From positions 1 to 10,799 of the forward strand of contig JALLON010000069.1 in NCBI GenBank assembly GCA_027717925.1: a stretch of DNA of 10,799 nucleotides, written 5' to 3'. Made by a program: the position numbers and the translations under genes. How positions within the stretch are numbered: the stretch's first letter is position 1; each line of letters opens with the position of its first letter. Under the pieces are notes generated by a model. It searched no databases, was not told the DNA's origin, and saw only the letters and a program-made list of their open reading frames with translations. This document shows positions 1 through 6,136 of the stretch, piece after piece. This stretch comes from Acidobacteria bacterium AH-259-G07. GTDB lineage: Bacteria; Acidobacteriota; UBA6911; RPQK01; JADFOI01.

Positions 1-1
1 T

Positions 2-67
2 ACCGAAATGCGCGACGATTTGTATGAGACCTACCGGTAACTGTGGCAGGAGAAGTACGGAAAGTAG
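2..67 (+). pseudogene. Possible 3' tail of an upstream gene, interrupted by one stop
   Basis: The first bases read TEMRDDLYETYR, then TAA at 38-40, then in the same frame LWQEKYGK and TAG at 65-67. Both halves have the charged, helical composition of a protein C-terminus and join smoothly if the TAA is a point mutation of a sense codon. Either a plus-strand gene ends at 40, or it once ended at 67 and now carries a late nonsense change. I recognise no family. A minus-strand gene ends at 105, so the two would be convergent. The stretch is too short to be sure that it is coding at all. Confidence 0.25.
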
Positions 68-104
68 GACACAGGAGAGAGCGAATAGCGCGCGCCAATG
101 CGAA

Positions 105-1955
105 TTATTCGAGTTCCGCTAACCGTTTTTCGAACTCCGGCTTCAACCTATCGTGCTCGTTCATAAGCTCCTCCAGCTCCTCAAAGAGGTTCTGAATCTC
201 AGGCCTGAGTACACTACTGCGCTGCACCAGTTTGGAGATCGACTCCGTCTCGCCTTCGGTTGCCGCCTTACACAGCAAAGCTTCAACCTGTTTCGCTTCC
301 TCTTCGCGGGCGGCCATCTCCTTCTCGACCCGCTCGATCCGAGTCTTCAGGGGCTTCAGACGCTTGGAACGCTCGGCAATAATCTCTGCCCGCAGGCGAC
401 GCAGTTCTCTACGACTTCTTCCCCGCTCCGGAGTCTGTTTGGCCACCTCATTCTGGGCCTTCTGCTCTTCCCTCCAGCCCACCCGCTCCAGAAAATCCTG
501 GTAGCCGCCCTCAAACACACGGCTCTGTCCCCCGTCGAACACGATGAGCCGGTTGGCCACCCGGCGTAGGATCAGCTCACTGTGAGTGACCAACACGACC
601 ACTCCCTCGAAAACCTCCAGTGCATGCATGAGGCCCTCGGTCGACTGCATGTCCAGGTGATTGGTGGGCTCGTCCAGGATCAACAGATTGGCAGGGCTCA
701 CCAGGAGCTTGCCCAACAGAACACGACTCTTCTCGCCACCGGAGAGGACCTGCACTTTCTTGAGGGCATCGTCACCCGGGAACAGCATGAGACCGCAAAT
801 CTTGCGTGCGGCCCCGCGGCTATGGTCGGGGTGGGCCGATAGGATCTCTTCCTCTATAGTCTTATCGGGATCCAGGCGCTCCACATTATTCTGACCGTAG
901 TAGGCCACCTGAGCCTTGGGATGCAGCTGAATCTTGCCGGTGACCGGCTGCAGGACATGGGCGAGTAGCGACAGGAGCGTCGTCTTTCCTCGACCATTGG
1001 GGCCGATAACCGCGATCCGATCCTTTGCGCCCACCCGAAAATTCAATCCCTTCATCAGAGTCGGCCCATCGGGGTAGTGAAAGGCGAGTCCCTCCACCTC
1101 CATGATCTTCTTAGCTGAAAAGGGAGCGGCATGGAAGCGGAAGTTCAGATCATGGATCTCGTCGAGACGCTCCAGGGTTTCCATCTTCTCCAGCTGTTTG
1201 ATGCGCGATTGCACCGCTCTGGCCTTGGTGGCCTTGGCCCGAAACCGCTGGATGAACCGCTCCTGCTGGCGACGGTCCCGTTCCTGATTCAGGCGCGTCT
1301 TCTCGTGGATCTCCTCTTCCTGGGCAATCTGTGCAAAAACTTTGTGAGTCGTACCTTCCACCTTACGCAACTTGCAACGATGAATCGCCATGGTATGGGT
1401 CGTCACCTGATCCATGAACTCGCGATGGTGGGTGATCAGAATCATCTCGCCGCGCCAGGCACGAAGGAAACGCTGCAACCAGCGCATGGAGACAATGTCC
1501 AGATAGTTGGTGGGCTCGTCCAACAGCAGCAGGTTAGGCTCGGAAACCAACACCTTGGCAAGATTGAGACGGACCTGATAGGCGCCCGACAGCTTTTCAG
1601 GGGAGCGCTGCAGCAACTCGCCCTCGAACCCCAGACCGTGCAGCGCGGCTTCCGCCCGGTAGCTGAGGTCGGTGCCGTCCTCCGACTTGGAGAGTGCGCC
1701 GCAGGCCTCGGACAGAACGCTGTCCTGGCTGAACTCGACATGCTGGGACAGGTGAGCGATCCGGTAATGCCTGGGCACCACGATCTCTCCGCCATCTGGC
1801 CTCTCGGTCCCCAGCAGGAGCCGGAACAGGGTGGTCTTGCCGTGCCCATTGCGGCCGATAAGTCCGAGCCGCTCGCCCGGATTCATCACGAAGTTGACGT
1901 CATCCAAGAGTACGTTGGAACCGTAGGACTTGGAAAGATTAAGCACACGAATCAT
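105..1955 (-). CDS. ABC-F family ATPase (duplicated ABC domains, no membrane part)
   Basis: This is a complete 616-residue soluble protein with two ABC ATPase domains, the layout of the ABC-F family (Uup/YheS/EttA relatives), which act on ribosomes rather than as transporters. Domain 1 has Walker A GRNGHGKTT (34-42), signature LSGAYQ (122-127), Walker B LLLLDEPTN (142-150) and a switch His at THH. The linker (about 205-285) is rich in Lys/Arg (KATKARAVQSRIKQLEK), as expected for the arm that reaches toward P-site tRNA. Domain 2 has Walker A GPNGRGKTT (318-326), signature LSGGEKS (404-410) and Walker B LLILDEPTN (424-432). A charged C-terminal extension (about 495-616) looks like a coiled coil, as in Uup. 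The first signature has Ala where Gly is usual. No clear Shine-Dalgarno precedes the ATG. Its role (translation factor versus antibiotic protection) cannot be decided from sequence. Confidence 0.95.
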   Translation of the reverse strand: MIRVLNLSKSYGSNVLLDDVNFVMNPGERLGLIGRNGHGKTTLFRLLLGTERPDGGEIVVPRHYRIAHLSQHVEFSQDSVLSEACGALSKSEDGTDLSYRAEAALHGLGFEGELLQRSPEKLSGAYQVRLNLAKVLVSEPNLLLLDEPTNYLDIVSMRWLQRFLRAWRGEMILITHHREFMDQVTTHTMAIHRCKLRKVEGTTHKVFAQIAQEEEIHEKTRLNQERDRRQQERFIQRFRAKATKARAVQSRIKQLEKMETLERLDEIHDLNFRFHAAPFSAKKIMEVEGLAFHYPDGPTLMKGLNFRVGAKDRIAVIGPNGRGKTTLLSLLAHVLQPVTGKIQLHPKAQVAYYGQNNVERLDPDKTIEEEILSAHPDHSRGAARKICGLMLFPGDDALKKVQVLSGGEKSRVLLGKLLVSPANLLILDEPTNHLDMQSTEGLMHALEVFEGVVVLVTHSELILRRVANRLIVFDGGQSRVFEGGYQDFLERVGWREEQKAQNEVAKQTPERGRSRRELRRLRAEIIAERSKRLKPLKTRIERVEKEMAAREEEAKQVEALLCKAATEGETESISKLVQRSSVLRPEIQNLFEELEELMNEHDRLKPEFEKRLAELE

Positions 1956-2073
1956 GGAAGGCTAAATGTTAGCTTCATAACCTGATGTTGTGAATCTGGA
2001 GATGATGGTTTCCAGGTGCTTTTCTGGACACCTAAACAAGCCTTTCCTGCAGGGGAATGATCTTTCCAGGTAC
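1956..2073. other. Intergenic stretch with small inverted and direct repeats
   Basis: There is no gene here. It separates the repeat-protein gene, which ends at 2074, from the ABC-F start at 1955, both on the minus strand. Two competing short inverted repeats overlap: TCCAG/CTGGA (2011-2015, 2024-2028) and AGGTG/CACCT (2014-2018, 2029-2033). The 9-mer TTTCCAGGT occurs twice (2009-2017, 2063-2071). There is no T-run after either hairpin, so a terminator is not convincing. The stretch probably also holds the ABC-F promoter, but no consensus boxes stand out. Confidence 0.3.
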
Positions 2074-2787
2074 CTACCTTCGCGAAGGGAGACGGACTCG
2101 GCCCCTTATATCAGAATAGTGAATCGACCCTGAGCCATCTCGAACTACCTCAAAATCTCCTTCCACGTCCCTCACATCGATTCCACCTGAAGAATCACTC
2201 ACTACCACATTACCCGCGACATGAAGCACCTCTATTTCGCCTGAGGAATCTTCTATCTCGACGTCGTTTTTCACATCACGGATATCGATGGAACCGGAGC
2301 TATCTTCAATTCTGAGCGAACCCCCTAAATCGGTCAATTTAATACTGCCAGAACTATCATCGATGACGATGTCTCCCCCGATCTCATCAATGGTAATCGA
2401 GCCCGAGCCATCGTCAATATCTAAGTTGAGACGAGAGGGTAAAGTCAGAGTCAAGTTAACTACCCCATCGGAGCCCCTCGTTCGGGCCATGACTACTAGA
2501 GTGTCTCCCTCGACGCGGTGAGAAAACTCAAGGTTGTTCAATATTGCCTGGGCATCTCTTGAGAGGGAAGTTTTCCCTTTGAACTCGGCCTCTATCCGCA
2601 CTTCGTCGATCTCGCGGTCTCCAAAGATCCGCAAAAAGCCCGCATCGACTTTTAGCTTGACATGGTTGAGTGCTCCAGCAGGGATCGCCTCAGTACGAGT
2701 ATCCAATAGCTTATATTCTGCCCCATGAACGACGCAAGCACTGTAAGATAGTAGGATTGTAGCTAGTGCTACGAAGTGTCTAACCAT
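2074..2787 (-). CDS. Exported DUF4097-like repeat protein (beta-strand repeats)
   Basis: This is a 237-residue protein of the DUF4097 / putative-adhesin type, a group with repetitive beta structure and no known enzyme activity. A Sec signal peptide covers about residues 1-22 (hydrophobic ALATILLSYSACVV, then HGAEY). Residues 25-120 form an N-terminal beta-rich part (VKLKVDAGFLRIFGDREIDEVRIEAEFKG...). From residue 125 to 233 there are six tandem repeats of about 18 residues built on D-D/S-S-G-S-I-x-I-x-D-I/V. The protein ends directly after the last repeat, with no C-terminal membrane anchor or sorting signal. A purine-rich AGGGGGAAAT lies just before the ATG and serves as ribosome site. It stands alone: downstream on the same strand is ABC-F after a 118-base gap, and upstream lies gene debris. 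Family assignment rests on the repeat pattern only. Confidence 0.85.
   Translation of the reverse strand: MVRHFVALATILLSYSACVVHGAEYKLLDTRTEAIPAGALNHVKLKVDAGFLRIFGDREIDEVRIEAEFKGKTSLSRDAQAILNNLEFSHRVEGDTLVVMARTRGSDGVVNLTLTLPSRLNLDIDDGSGSITIDEIGGDIVIDDSSGSIKLTDLGGSLRIEDSSGSIDIRDVKNDVEIEDSSGEIEVLHVAGNVVVSDSSGGIDVRDVEGDFEVVRDGSGSIHYSDIRGRVRLPSRR
2089..2415 (-). repeat. Six in-frame ~54-bp repeats (18-residue beta repeats)
   Basis: Residues 125-142, 143-160, 161-178, 179-196, 197-214 and 215-233 of the exported protein align without gaps except for one extra residue in the last. The consensus is x-D-S-S-G-S-I-x-I-x-D-I-x-G-x-I-x-I. At the DNA level the units have diverged, so recombination between them is probably no longer frequent. 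The strict 18-residue period suggests a regular beta-solenoid. A perfect 12-bp palindrome CCTTCGCGAAGG (2077-2088) sits between the repeats and the stop codon. Confidence 0.85.
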
Positions 2788-2847
2788 ATTTCCCCCTTTT
2801 TCTTGTTAAACGGAATTCAAATACGAAAGGTTCCACGAAACGGTCGA

Positions 2848-2934
2848 TATTATGCCAGTGTACATCCCCTTTGGGACAGCCTGCCGGACGACCCCCGCTT
2901 CCAGGACCTGATGCGGCGCACGGGGTTAGAACCA
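2848..2934 (+). pseudogene. C-terminal remnant of a TPR-type Ser/Thr protein kinase
   Basis: The plus strand encodes YYASVHPLWDSLPDDPRF followed by QDLMRRTGLEP. This closely fits the last residues typical of acidobacterial Ser/Thr kinase/TPR proteins (pattern P.fD.LR.DPRFQDLLRR.GLpp). There is no kinase or TPR sequence upstream, only about 60 bases to the oppositely oriented exported repeat protein. No stop codon follows at the expected place: the frame runs on into antisense of an integrase fragment. It is therefore a leftover 3' end, not a gene. The identification is from memory of the family's C-terminal motif. Confidence 0.6.
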
Positions 2935-2940
2935 AGAAGA

Positions 2941-3108
2941 TCATCCGCCGTAGGCACTCGACTTAATCGACAGCACGAACCGCTCCGCATAAGCGTTGCA
3001 GTTGGGGGCCTGATAAGGTGTCCGGATCACATCGACACCCGTGCCCCCGAGGATCATCCTAGCGGTGCCATCCAGATTTCCCGATTTCGCTTGAAGAGAC
3101 ACAAGGTG
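2941..3108 (-). pseudogene. Integrase/transposase (rve, DDE) C-terminal core fragment
   Basis: The minus strand encodes GVDVIRTPYQAPNCNAYAER followed by FVLSIKSS and a stop at 2941. This is the hallmark of the integrase catalytic core around the third acidic residue: V-x-R-T-P-x-x-A-P-N-x-N-A-Y-A-E-R-F-V-x-S-I-K, where the Glu of AER is the last member of the DDE triad. Only about 50 codons remain, the preceding ~20 being poorly conserved. The two Asp motifs and the helix-turn-helix are missing, so it is dead. It lies between the end of the nitrilase-like gene (3110) and the kinase tail (2934), and no intact terminal inverted repeats were seen. It is the only sign of a mobile element in the window. 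Confidence 0.75.
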
Positions 3109-3109
3109 C

Positions 3110-3982
3110 TCAGTGACCTTTGTGTCGTCGTGGTTTGCACAGAGGCACGTCGAAGAAAAAGACGCGGTTTTGATCTTTGTCCGTACCGACCTGATCGGGC
3201 GCGATGAGCAAGCGGTCACCCAGGATCGTTCGCGCGGCAATCGATCCATCCGGCCTGGTGACCAAGAATTCAGCGGGATGGACAAAGACGATGTGTTTCT
3301 GGTTTTCCCTGGAACGGCTTTGCAGGATCGGGTCGTTCTTTTTCGAACCAAACATGCCCCCGGACGGACAAATCAACAAGTCGGCTCCTTTGTCACCAAA
3401 ACGCTTCACAACGTCCGGGAAGCGACGATCAGCGCAAATCATCACGCCGACGCGGCCGAACCTCGTATCGAACACCGACGACTCGCTGCCCGCGGTATTG
3501 CGCACGACCTCGTGACCCAGTTTCTGCTTGTGGTATTTGTGGATCAGCTCCCCTTCGGGGTCGATGACGACGGCCGTGTTGTAGCGCTTGCCACCGTCGG
3601 CTTCCAGCATGCCGGCGATCAGGTAGATGTCCAGCTCGTCCGCCAGTCGACTCAGCTGTTTGAAGTAGGGCCCGTCCGGGATTGGCTCGCCCAGGGCTCG
3701 ATACTTTTCCAGCGGGATACTTTTGTCGGCGATGGCATATCCTTCGAGAAAACCTTCCGTCGTGCACACGATCTTAGCGCCGCCTGCTGCCGCCTGGCGC
3801 ACCATCGGCTCCAGCCGGCGATAGTTGGCCTCTTTGTCCGTGCGCAGCCACTTCAGCACAATTCCAGCGACGCGTACGGTACGTGCAGGTTGAGACTCTG
3901 ACTGAGATTCGACTCGCAGCGCAAAGGCACACGCAACGATGGTGGCAACTGCGCTAGCCATCGCGAATTTGCGTTGAATCAC
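3110..3982 (-). CDS. Exported carbon-nitrogen hydrolase (nitrilase superfamily)
   Basis: This is a 290-residue member of the nitrilase/amidase superfamily, which hydrolyses C-N bonds (amides, N-carbamoyl groups, rarely nitriles). The Glu-Lys-Cys triad is visible: Glu76 in IVCTTEGFLEGY, Lys152 in HKYHKQKL and Cys183 in VGVMICADRRFPD. A signal sequence (MIQRKFAMASAVATIVACAFA, about 1-22) predicts export, unusual for a mostly cytoplasmic superfamily. The start is GTG, supported by a strong GGAGGAGG ribosome site that overlaps the stop region of the beta-helix gene 15 bases upstream, so the two are translationally coupled. An alternative ATG at codon 8 has no better site. Its last residues (FFFDVPLCKPRRHKGH) abut integrase debris, so a few native C-terminal residues may have been replaced. 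The substrate is unknown; the neighbour suggests an amide on a polysaccharide. Confidence 0.9.
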   Translation of the reverse strand: MIQRKFAMASAVATIVACAFALRVESQSESQPARTVRVAGIVLKWLRTDKEANYRRLEPMVRQAAAGGAKIVCTTEGFLEGYAIADKSIPLEKYRALGEPIPDGPYFKQLSRLADELDIYLIAGMLEADGGKRYNTAVVIDPEGELIHKYHKQKLGHEVVRNTAGSESSVFDTRFGRVGVMICADRRFPDVVKRFGDKGADLLICPSGGMFGSKKNDPILQSRSRENQKHIVFVHPAEFLVTRPDGSIAARTILGDRLLIAPDQVGTDKDQNRVFFFDVPLCKPRRHKGH

Positions 3983-3997
3983 GTTTTTCCTCCTCCC

Positions 3998-5320
3998 TCA
4001 ATTCTGCGGCAGCTTCTTCCCTGGAGCCAAGTTGTTGTGGACAAGTCTCTGATCGGCCTTCAAATCAGCGCGAATGGTTGAGATGTTGTCCGTGATGAGG
4101 TACGACTCCAGGCCGCCCGACCTGCTCACGTTCTCCAGAACGATTCCCACACTGCGGACGTCTTCGGCCAGGACATTACGGATACGCAAGCCTCGAAATT
4201 TACTATCCGAGCGCACACGGTAGAGTACCCCGTACTCCGGCTGGGCTGCTCCCTGGAACACCACGTTGTCGATCAGGACATTGTTGGCGTCCTCCACTAG
4301 CAATGGCGCGCCGTCGTTTCCGCAATCCGTAAAAGTCAGGTTTCGAAGCGTGACGTTGTCACTGTTCCGAACCGTGACAGAGCCCTCACCGGGACACCCG
4401 TGGATGCGAACGTTGTCGATCAGCACATTGGACGTATTCCGAATATCCAGTGGACTCCACTCCCCTTTGCGCCAGTCTGTTCCGGTGATGTTGCGGATGG
4501 TGAGACCATCGTGTCCGAAGTCGCTGTTTGCCGTCCGGATGGCGACCGTGCAGTCCTTCACGTGGAGTCCATCAATGACGACGTGACGATTCACTTGCCC
4601 CTCACCGTTGTGGTCCTGAACGTCGACGCCATAGAAACTCGACTCGGCGTATATGTCCCGGACCGTTATGTACTCCGATCCGTCGGAGACCTCGACGGGA
4701 CCTCGAAGCCTTGAGCGATAAGCTCGAATGTTCTCTACGACCAGATGGCGAACGAACAATCCCTCATCACCCGCTCCACCAATCGAAACGACATCCCGCA
4801 CCGTTCCTTTGGCGATCAGGTTGCGAACGACTCCATGCTCGATATCACCGTATTGGGCGATGGGTGTGATCATCACGCCGTCCTTGGCACTGTTGTTCAT
4901 CTCGCCGTTCTCGACGACAAAGCGGCCCCGCCGCACGACAATCAGCGGTGCGCGCTCCGGCTGGGTAACCGAGTCCGCGTTGCCTTCGAGGAGGAAATCC
5001 CTGATTCGTACCCCCTCGGCGAGAACCGCAAGAATCGGCGTTTTGGCGAGTCGGGGCTTTAGCCGCGCATTCAGCCCGACCAGAGTCAATGGCTTCGTGA
5101 TCCGAACCGTAGACACTATCTCGATCTGCTTCGTGCGGTCCGCCATCACGATCGCGTGGGCGGGTGCCTTATCCACCGCAGCCTGAAGGTTTCCGTCCTT
5201 GACATAAAGAGTCGGCAACCGCTCGGCGGCATGCGTTTCCCCAGCGACGCCCAGAAGGAATAGCGCGGGTATCAGGCTCAGGATGATCCGAGTGACGGCT
5301 CTGCAGTTTCGCTTATCCAT
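3998..5320 (-). CDS. Exported right-handed parallel beta-helix protein
   Basis: This is a 440-residue protein with a Sec signal peptide (about 1-32, hydrophobic IILSLIPALFLLGVAG, then ETHAAE). Residues 38-115 have the usual N-terminal cap of pectate-lyase-like proteins (LQAAVDKAPAHAIVMA...), and about 120-415 hold repeated PbH1-type rungs such as YITVRDIYAES, HVVIDGLHVKDC, LTIRNITGTD, VLIDNVRIHGC, VTLRNLTFTDC and VLIDNVVFQGA. Such folds occur in polysaccharide lyases, epimerases and glycosidases; catalytic residues cannot be assigned by eye. It is followed after 15 bases by the exported carbon-nitrogen hydrolase, forming a two-gene unit. Its ATG overlaps the end of a truncated bshC reading frame by 8 bases (ATGGATAA-type overlap), so it may be translated by reinitiation after the bshC remnant. 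The ribosome site of its own (AGGGT) is weak. Confidence 0.88.
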   Translation of the reverse strand: MDKRNCRAVTRIILSLIPALFLLGVAGETHAAERLPTLYVKDGNLQAAVDKAPAHAIVMADRTKQIEIVSTVRITKPLTLVGLNARLKPRLAKTPILAVLAEGVRIRDFLLEGNADSVTQPERAPLIVVRRGRFVVENGEMNNSAKDGVMITPIAQYGDIEHGVVRNLIAKGTVRDVVSIGGAGDEGLFVRHLVVENIRAYRSRLRGPVEVSDGSEYITVRDIYAESSFYGVDVQDHNGEGQVNRHVVIDGLHVKDCTVAIRTANSDFGHDGLTIRNITGTDWRKGEWSPLDIRNTSNVLIDNVRIHGCPGEGSVTVRNSDNVTLRNLTFTDCGNDGAPLLVEDANNVLIDNVVFQGAAQPEYGVLYRVRSDSKFRGLRIRNVLAEDVRSVGIVLENVSRSGGLESYLITDNISTIRADLKADQRLVHNNLAPGKKLPQN

Positions 5321-5549
5321 CGCTTGACCCTACTTTTCGGTTGAATTCAGTCAACAGTTGAACGAGTTGGTCACGAGGATAGGGAGGTGGATTTCTTAGA
5401 ACCGAGTCGGCGCGGCTTTTTAGACGCTCAGGGTTGAGGTGCACCGGACAAGAATAGAGAGAACTGACTCTGTCATATTGATAAAGATACTCCAGAAAAA
5501 GAGGATTTTGTCCGGGGAGCTGTCGATAATCTATACACTCTGCCTTCAT
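5313..5549 (-). pseudogene. bshC: bshC N-terminal fragment (bacillithiol synthesis, truncated)
   Basis: The 78-residue frame starts MKAECIDYRQLPGQNPLFLE and continues YLYQYDRVSSLY. It matches the N-terminus of BshC, the cysteine-adding enzyme of bacillithiol biosynthesis (pattern ec..y..LP....LF.dYLy.fdrV..fY), including the later helix RDQLVQLLTEFNRKVGSS. Intact BshC is about 500-550 residues, so more than 80% is gone, including the conserved VVTGQQ.GL.gGPLYTL region. The truncated frame runs straight into the start codon of the beta-helix gene, overlapping by 8 bases. The fragment may still be transcribed and serve as a leader for the two exported proteins. A full bshC copy elsewhere in the genome would be expected if the cell still makes bacillithiol. 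Identification is by recognised N-terminal motif. Confidence 0.75.
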
Positions 5550-5587
5550 TCTTTTACTTTGCTCTGAGGACGAAAGGTTGTTGAGTC

Positions 5588-5636
5588 ATGCTTACCAATC
5601 TACAAGATTTTCGCAGCGGTGGCCAGAGAGGGGAAA
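5588..5636 (+). pseudogene. Frameshifted N-terminal fragment of a LysR-type regulator
   Basis: From the ATG at 5588 the plus strand reads MLTNLQ. If the single G at 5606 is skipped, it continues IFAAVAREGK, giving MLTNLQIFAAVAREGK. That is the standard beginning of a LysR-type helix-turn-helix regulator (m.l..L..F.aVareGSf..AA). With the G in place the frame becomes meaningless. Only about 16 codons remain before the sequence turns into a heptamer repeat array. AAGG at 5574-5577 could be the old ribosome site. It faces away from the bshC fragment with 38 bases between their start codons, so both look like the broken halves of a former divergent pair. The match is short, so the call is tentative. 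Confidence 0.45.
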
Positions 5637-5645
5637 GCAGGAGAC

Positions 5646-5678
5646 AGAATTCAGAATACAGAATTCAGAATTCAGAAG
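5646..5678. repeat. Tandem heptamer array AGAATTC (four units plus partial)
   Basis: Units are AGAATTC (5646-5652), AGAATAC (5653-5659), AGAATTC (5660-5666), AGAATTC (5667-5673) and a partial AGAAG (5674-5678). The array contains the stop codon of the four-helix-bundle gene (TGA on the minus strand, 5665-5667) and gives that protein the tail residues SEF. From memory, similar GAATTC-rich arrays encoding NSEFRIQ-like tails lie next to four-helix-bundle genes in other bacteria, so this may be a recurring companion of that gene family. Confidence 0.8.
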
Positions 5679-5970
5679 TATTAGGTTTCGACCGGGAATC
5701 CATGATCGTGCGGGACAACTGCCTTTGTAACCCTTCATTTTTTAGATACCCGAGATCCCTCGCTAAAATCAGGTAGTAGCGTGTTTCTTCGAGAGAGCCT
5801 TGAGCGATATTCATGAATCGGGCTTTGTCGCCTTTACCGCGCTTTTTAAAGCCTTCTGCGATGTTCGCTGGGATGGAAATAGCAGCGCGGCGCAATTGAG
5901 ATCTCAATTCGTAAAGTTCGAACTTAGGGAAACAAAACCTTCCCTTCACTTTGAGAATCCTTTTCGCCAT
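5665..5970 (-). CDS. Four-helix-bundle protein (23S rRNA-IVP type), shortened
   Basis: The 101-residue frame contains FPKFELYELRSQLRRAAISI, then PANIAEGF (residues 15-42) and the later SLEETRYYLILARDLGYL (59-76), the conserved core of the four-helix-bundle family first noted in 23S rRNA intervening sequences (also related to Avd of diversity-generating retroelements). Usual proteins are about 115-130 residues and begin with a helix such as F.DL.vW..a..L....Y. Here MAKRILKVKGR leads directly into FCFPKF, so about 15 residues of helix 1 are missing. The last helix is also short and ends inside the heptamer array. No ribosome site precedes the ATG. No rRNA, reverse transcriptase or variable repeat is nearby. 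Function of free-standing family members is unknown, and this copy is probably decayed. Confidence 0.7.
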   Translation of the reverse strand: MAKRILKVKGRFCFPKFELYELRSQLRRAAISIPANIAEGFKKRGKGDKARFMNIAQGSLEETRYYLILARDLGYLKNEGLQRQLSRTIMDSRSKPNTSEF

Positions 5971-6136
5971 TGGTCGGGATCGAGTAGTATTTCTTAAAGT
6001 TGGAGGGATTTATGGTGGGTACAATGGCCCCTTCTATACTTCGGTTTAGTATATACGGTCATCAGTTGACATTGCCTTCTAACCCTCTAAGGGTCTAAGA
6101 TTTAACAAAATTCACATCTAGAAGAAGGACAGCTCC
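5971..6136. promoter_or_regulatory. Strand-switch region upstream of the deacetylase gene
   Basis: All minus-strand genes lie to the left and all plus-strand genes to the right of this AT-richer stretch. A consensus -35 box TTGACA is at 6066-6071, but the best -10-like hexamer (TAAGAT, 6096-6101) is 24 bases away, too far for a normal sigma-70 promoter. Two inverted repeats are visible: TATAC/GTATA (6035-6039, 6049-6053) and ACCCT-CTA-AGGGT (6082-6094), the second just upstream of the putative -10 and a possible operator. AAGGA at 6125-6129 is the ribosome site of the deacetylase. Confidence 0.35.

Noticed and set aside
1131..1985. Long open frame (284 codons) on the plus strand across the ABC-F gene
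   Set aside because: It is antisense to a strongly conserved coding sequence and encodes no recognisable protein; a GC-biased shadow frame.
3113..3901. 262-codon plus-strand frame opposite the nitrilase gene
   Set aside because: The minus-strand frame has the catalytic triad, a signal peptide and a ribosome site; this one is its shadow.
5646..5678. Heptamer repeats considered as a CRISPR or iteron origin
   Set aside because: There are no spacers between units, and no cas, rep or partition gene is nearby; it is a plain short tandem repeat.
5665..5970. Diversity-generating retroelement (Avd-like protein)
   Set aside because: No reverse transcriptase, template/variable repeat pair or C-type lectin target is present in the window.
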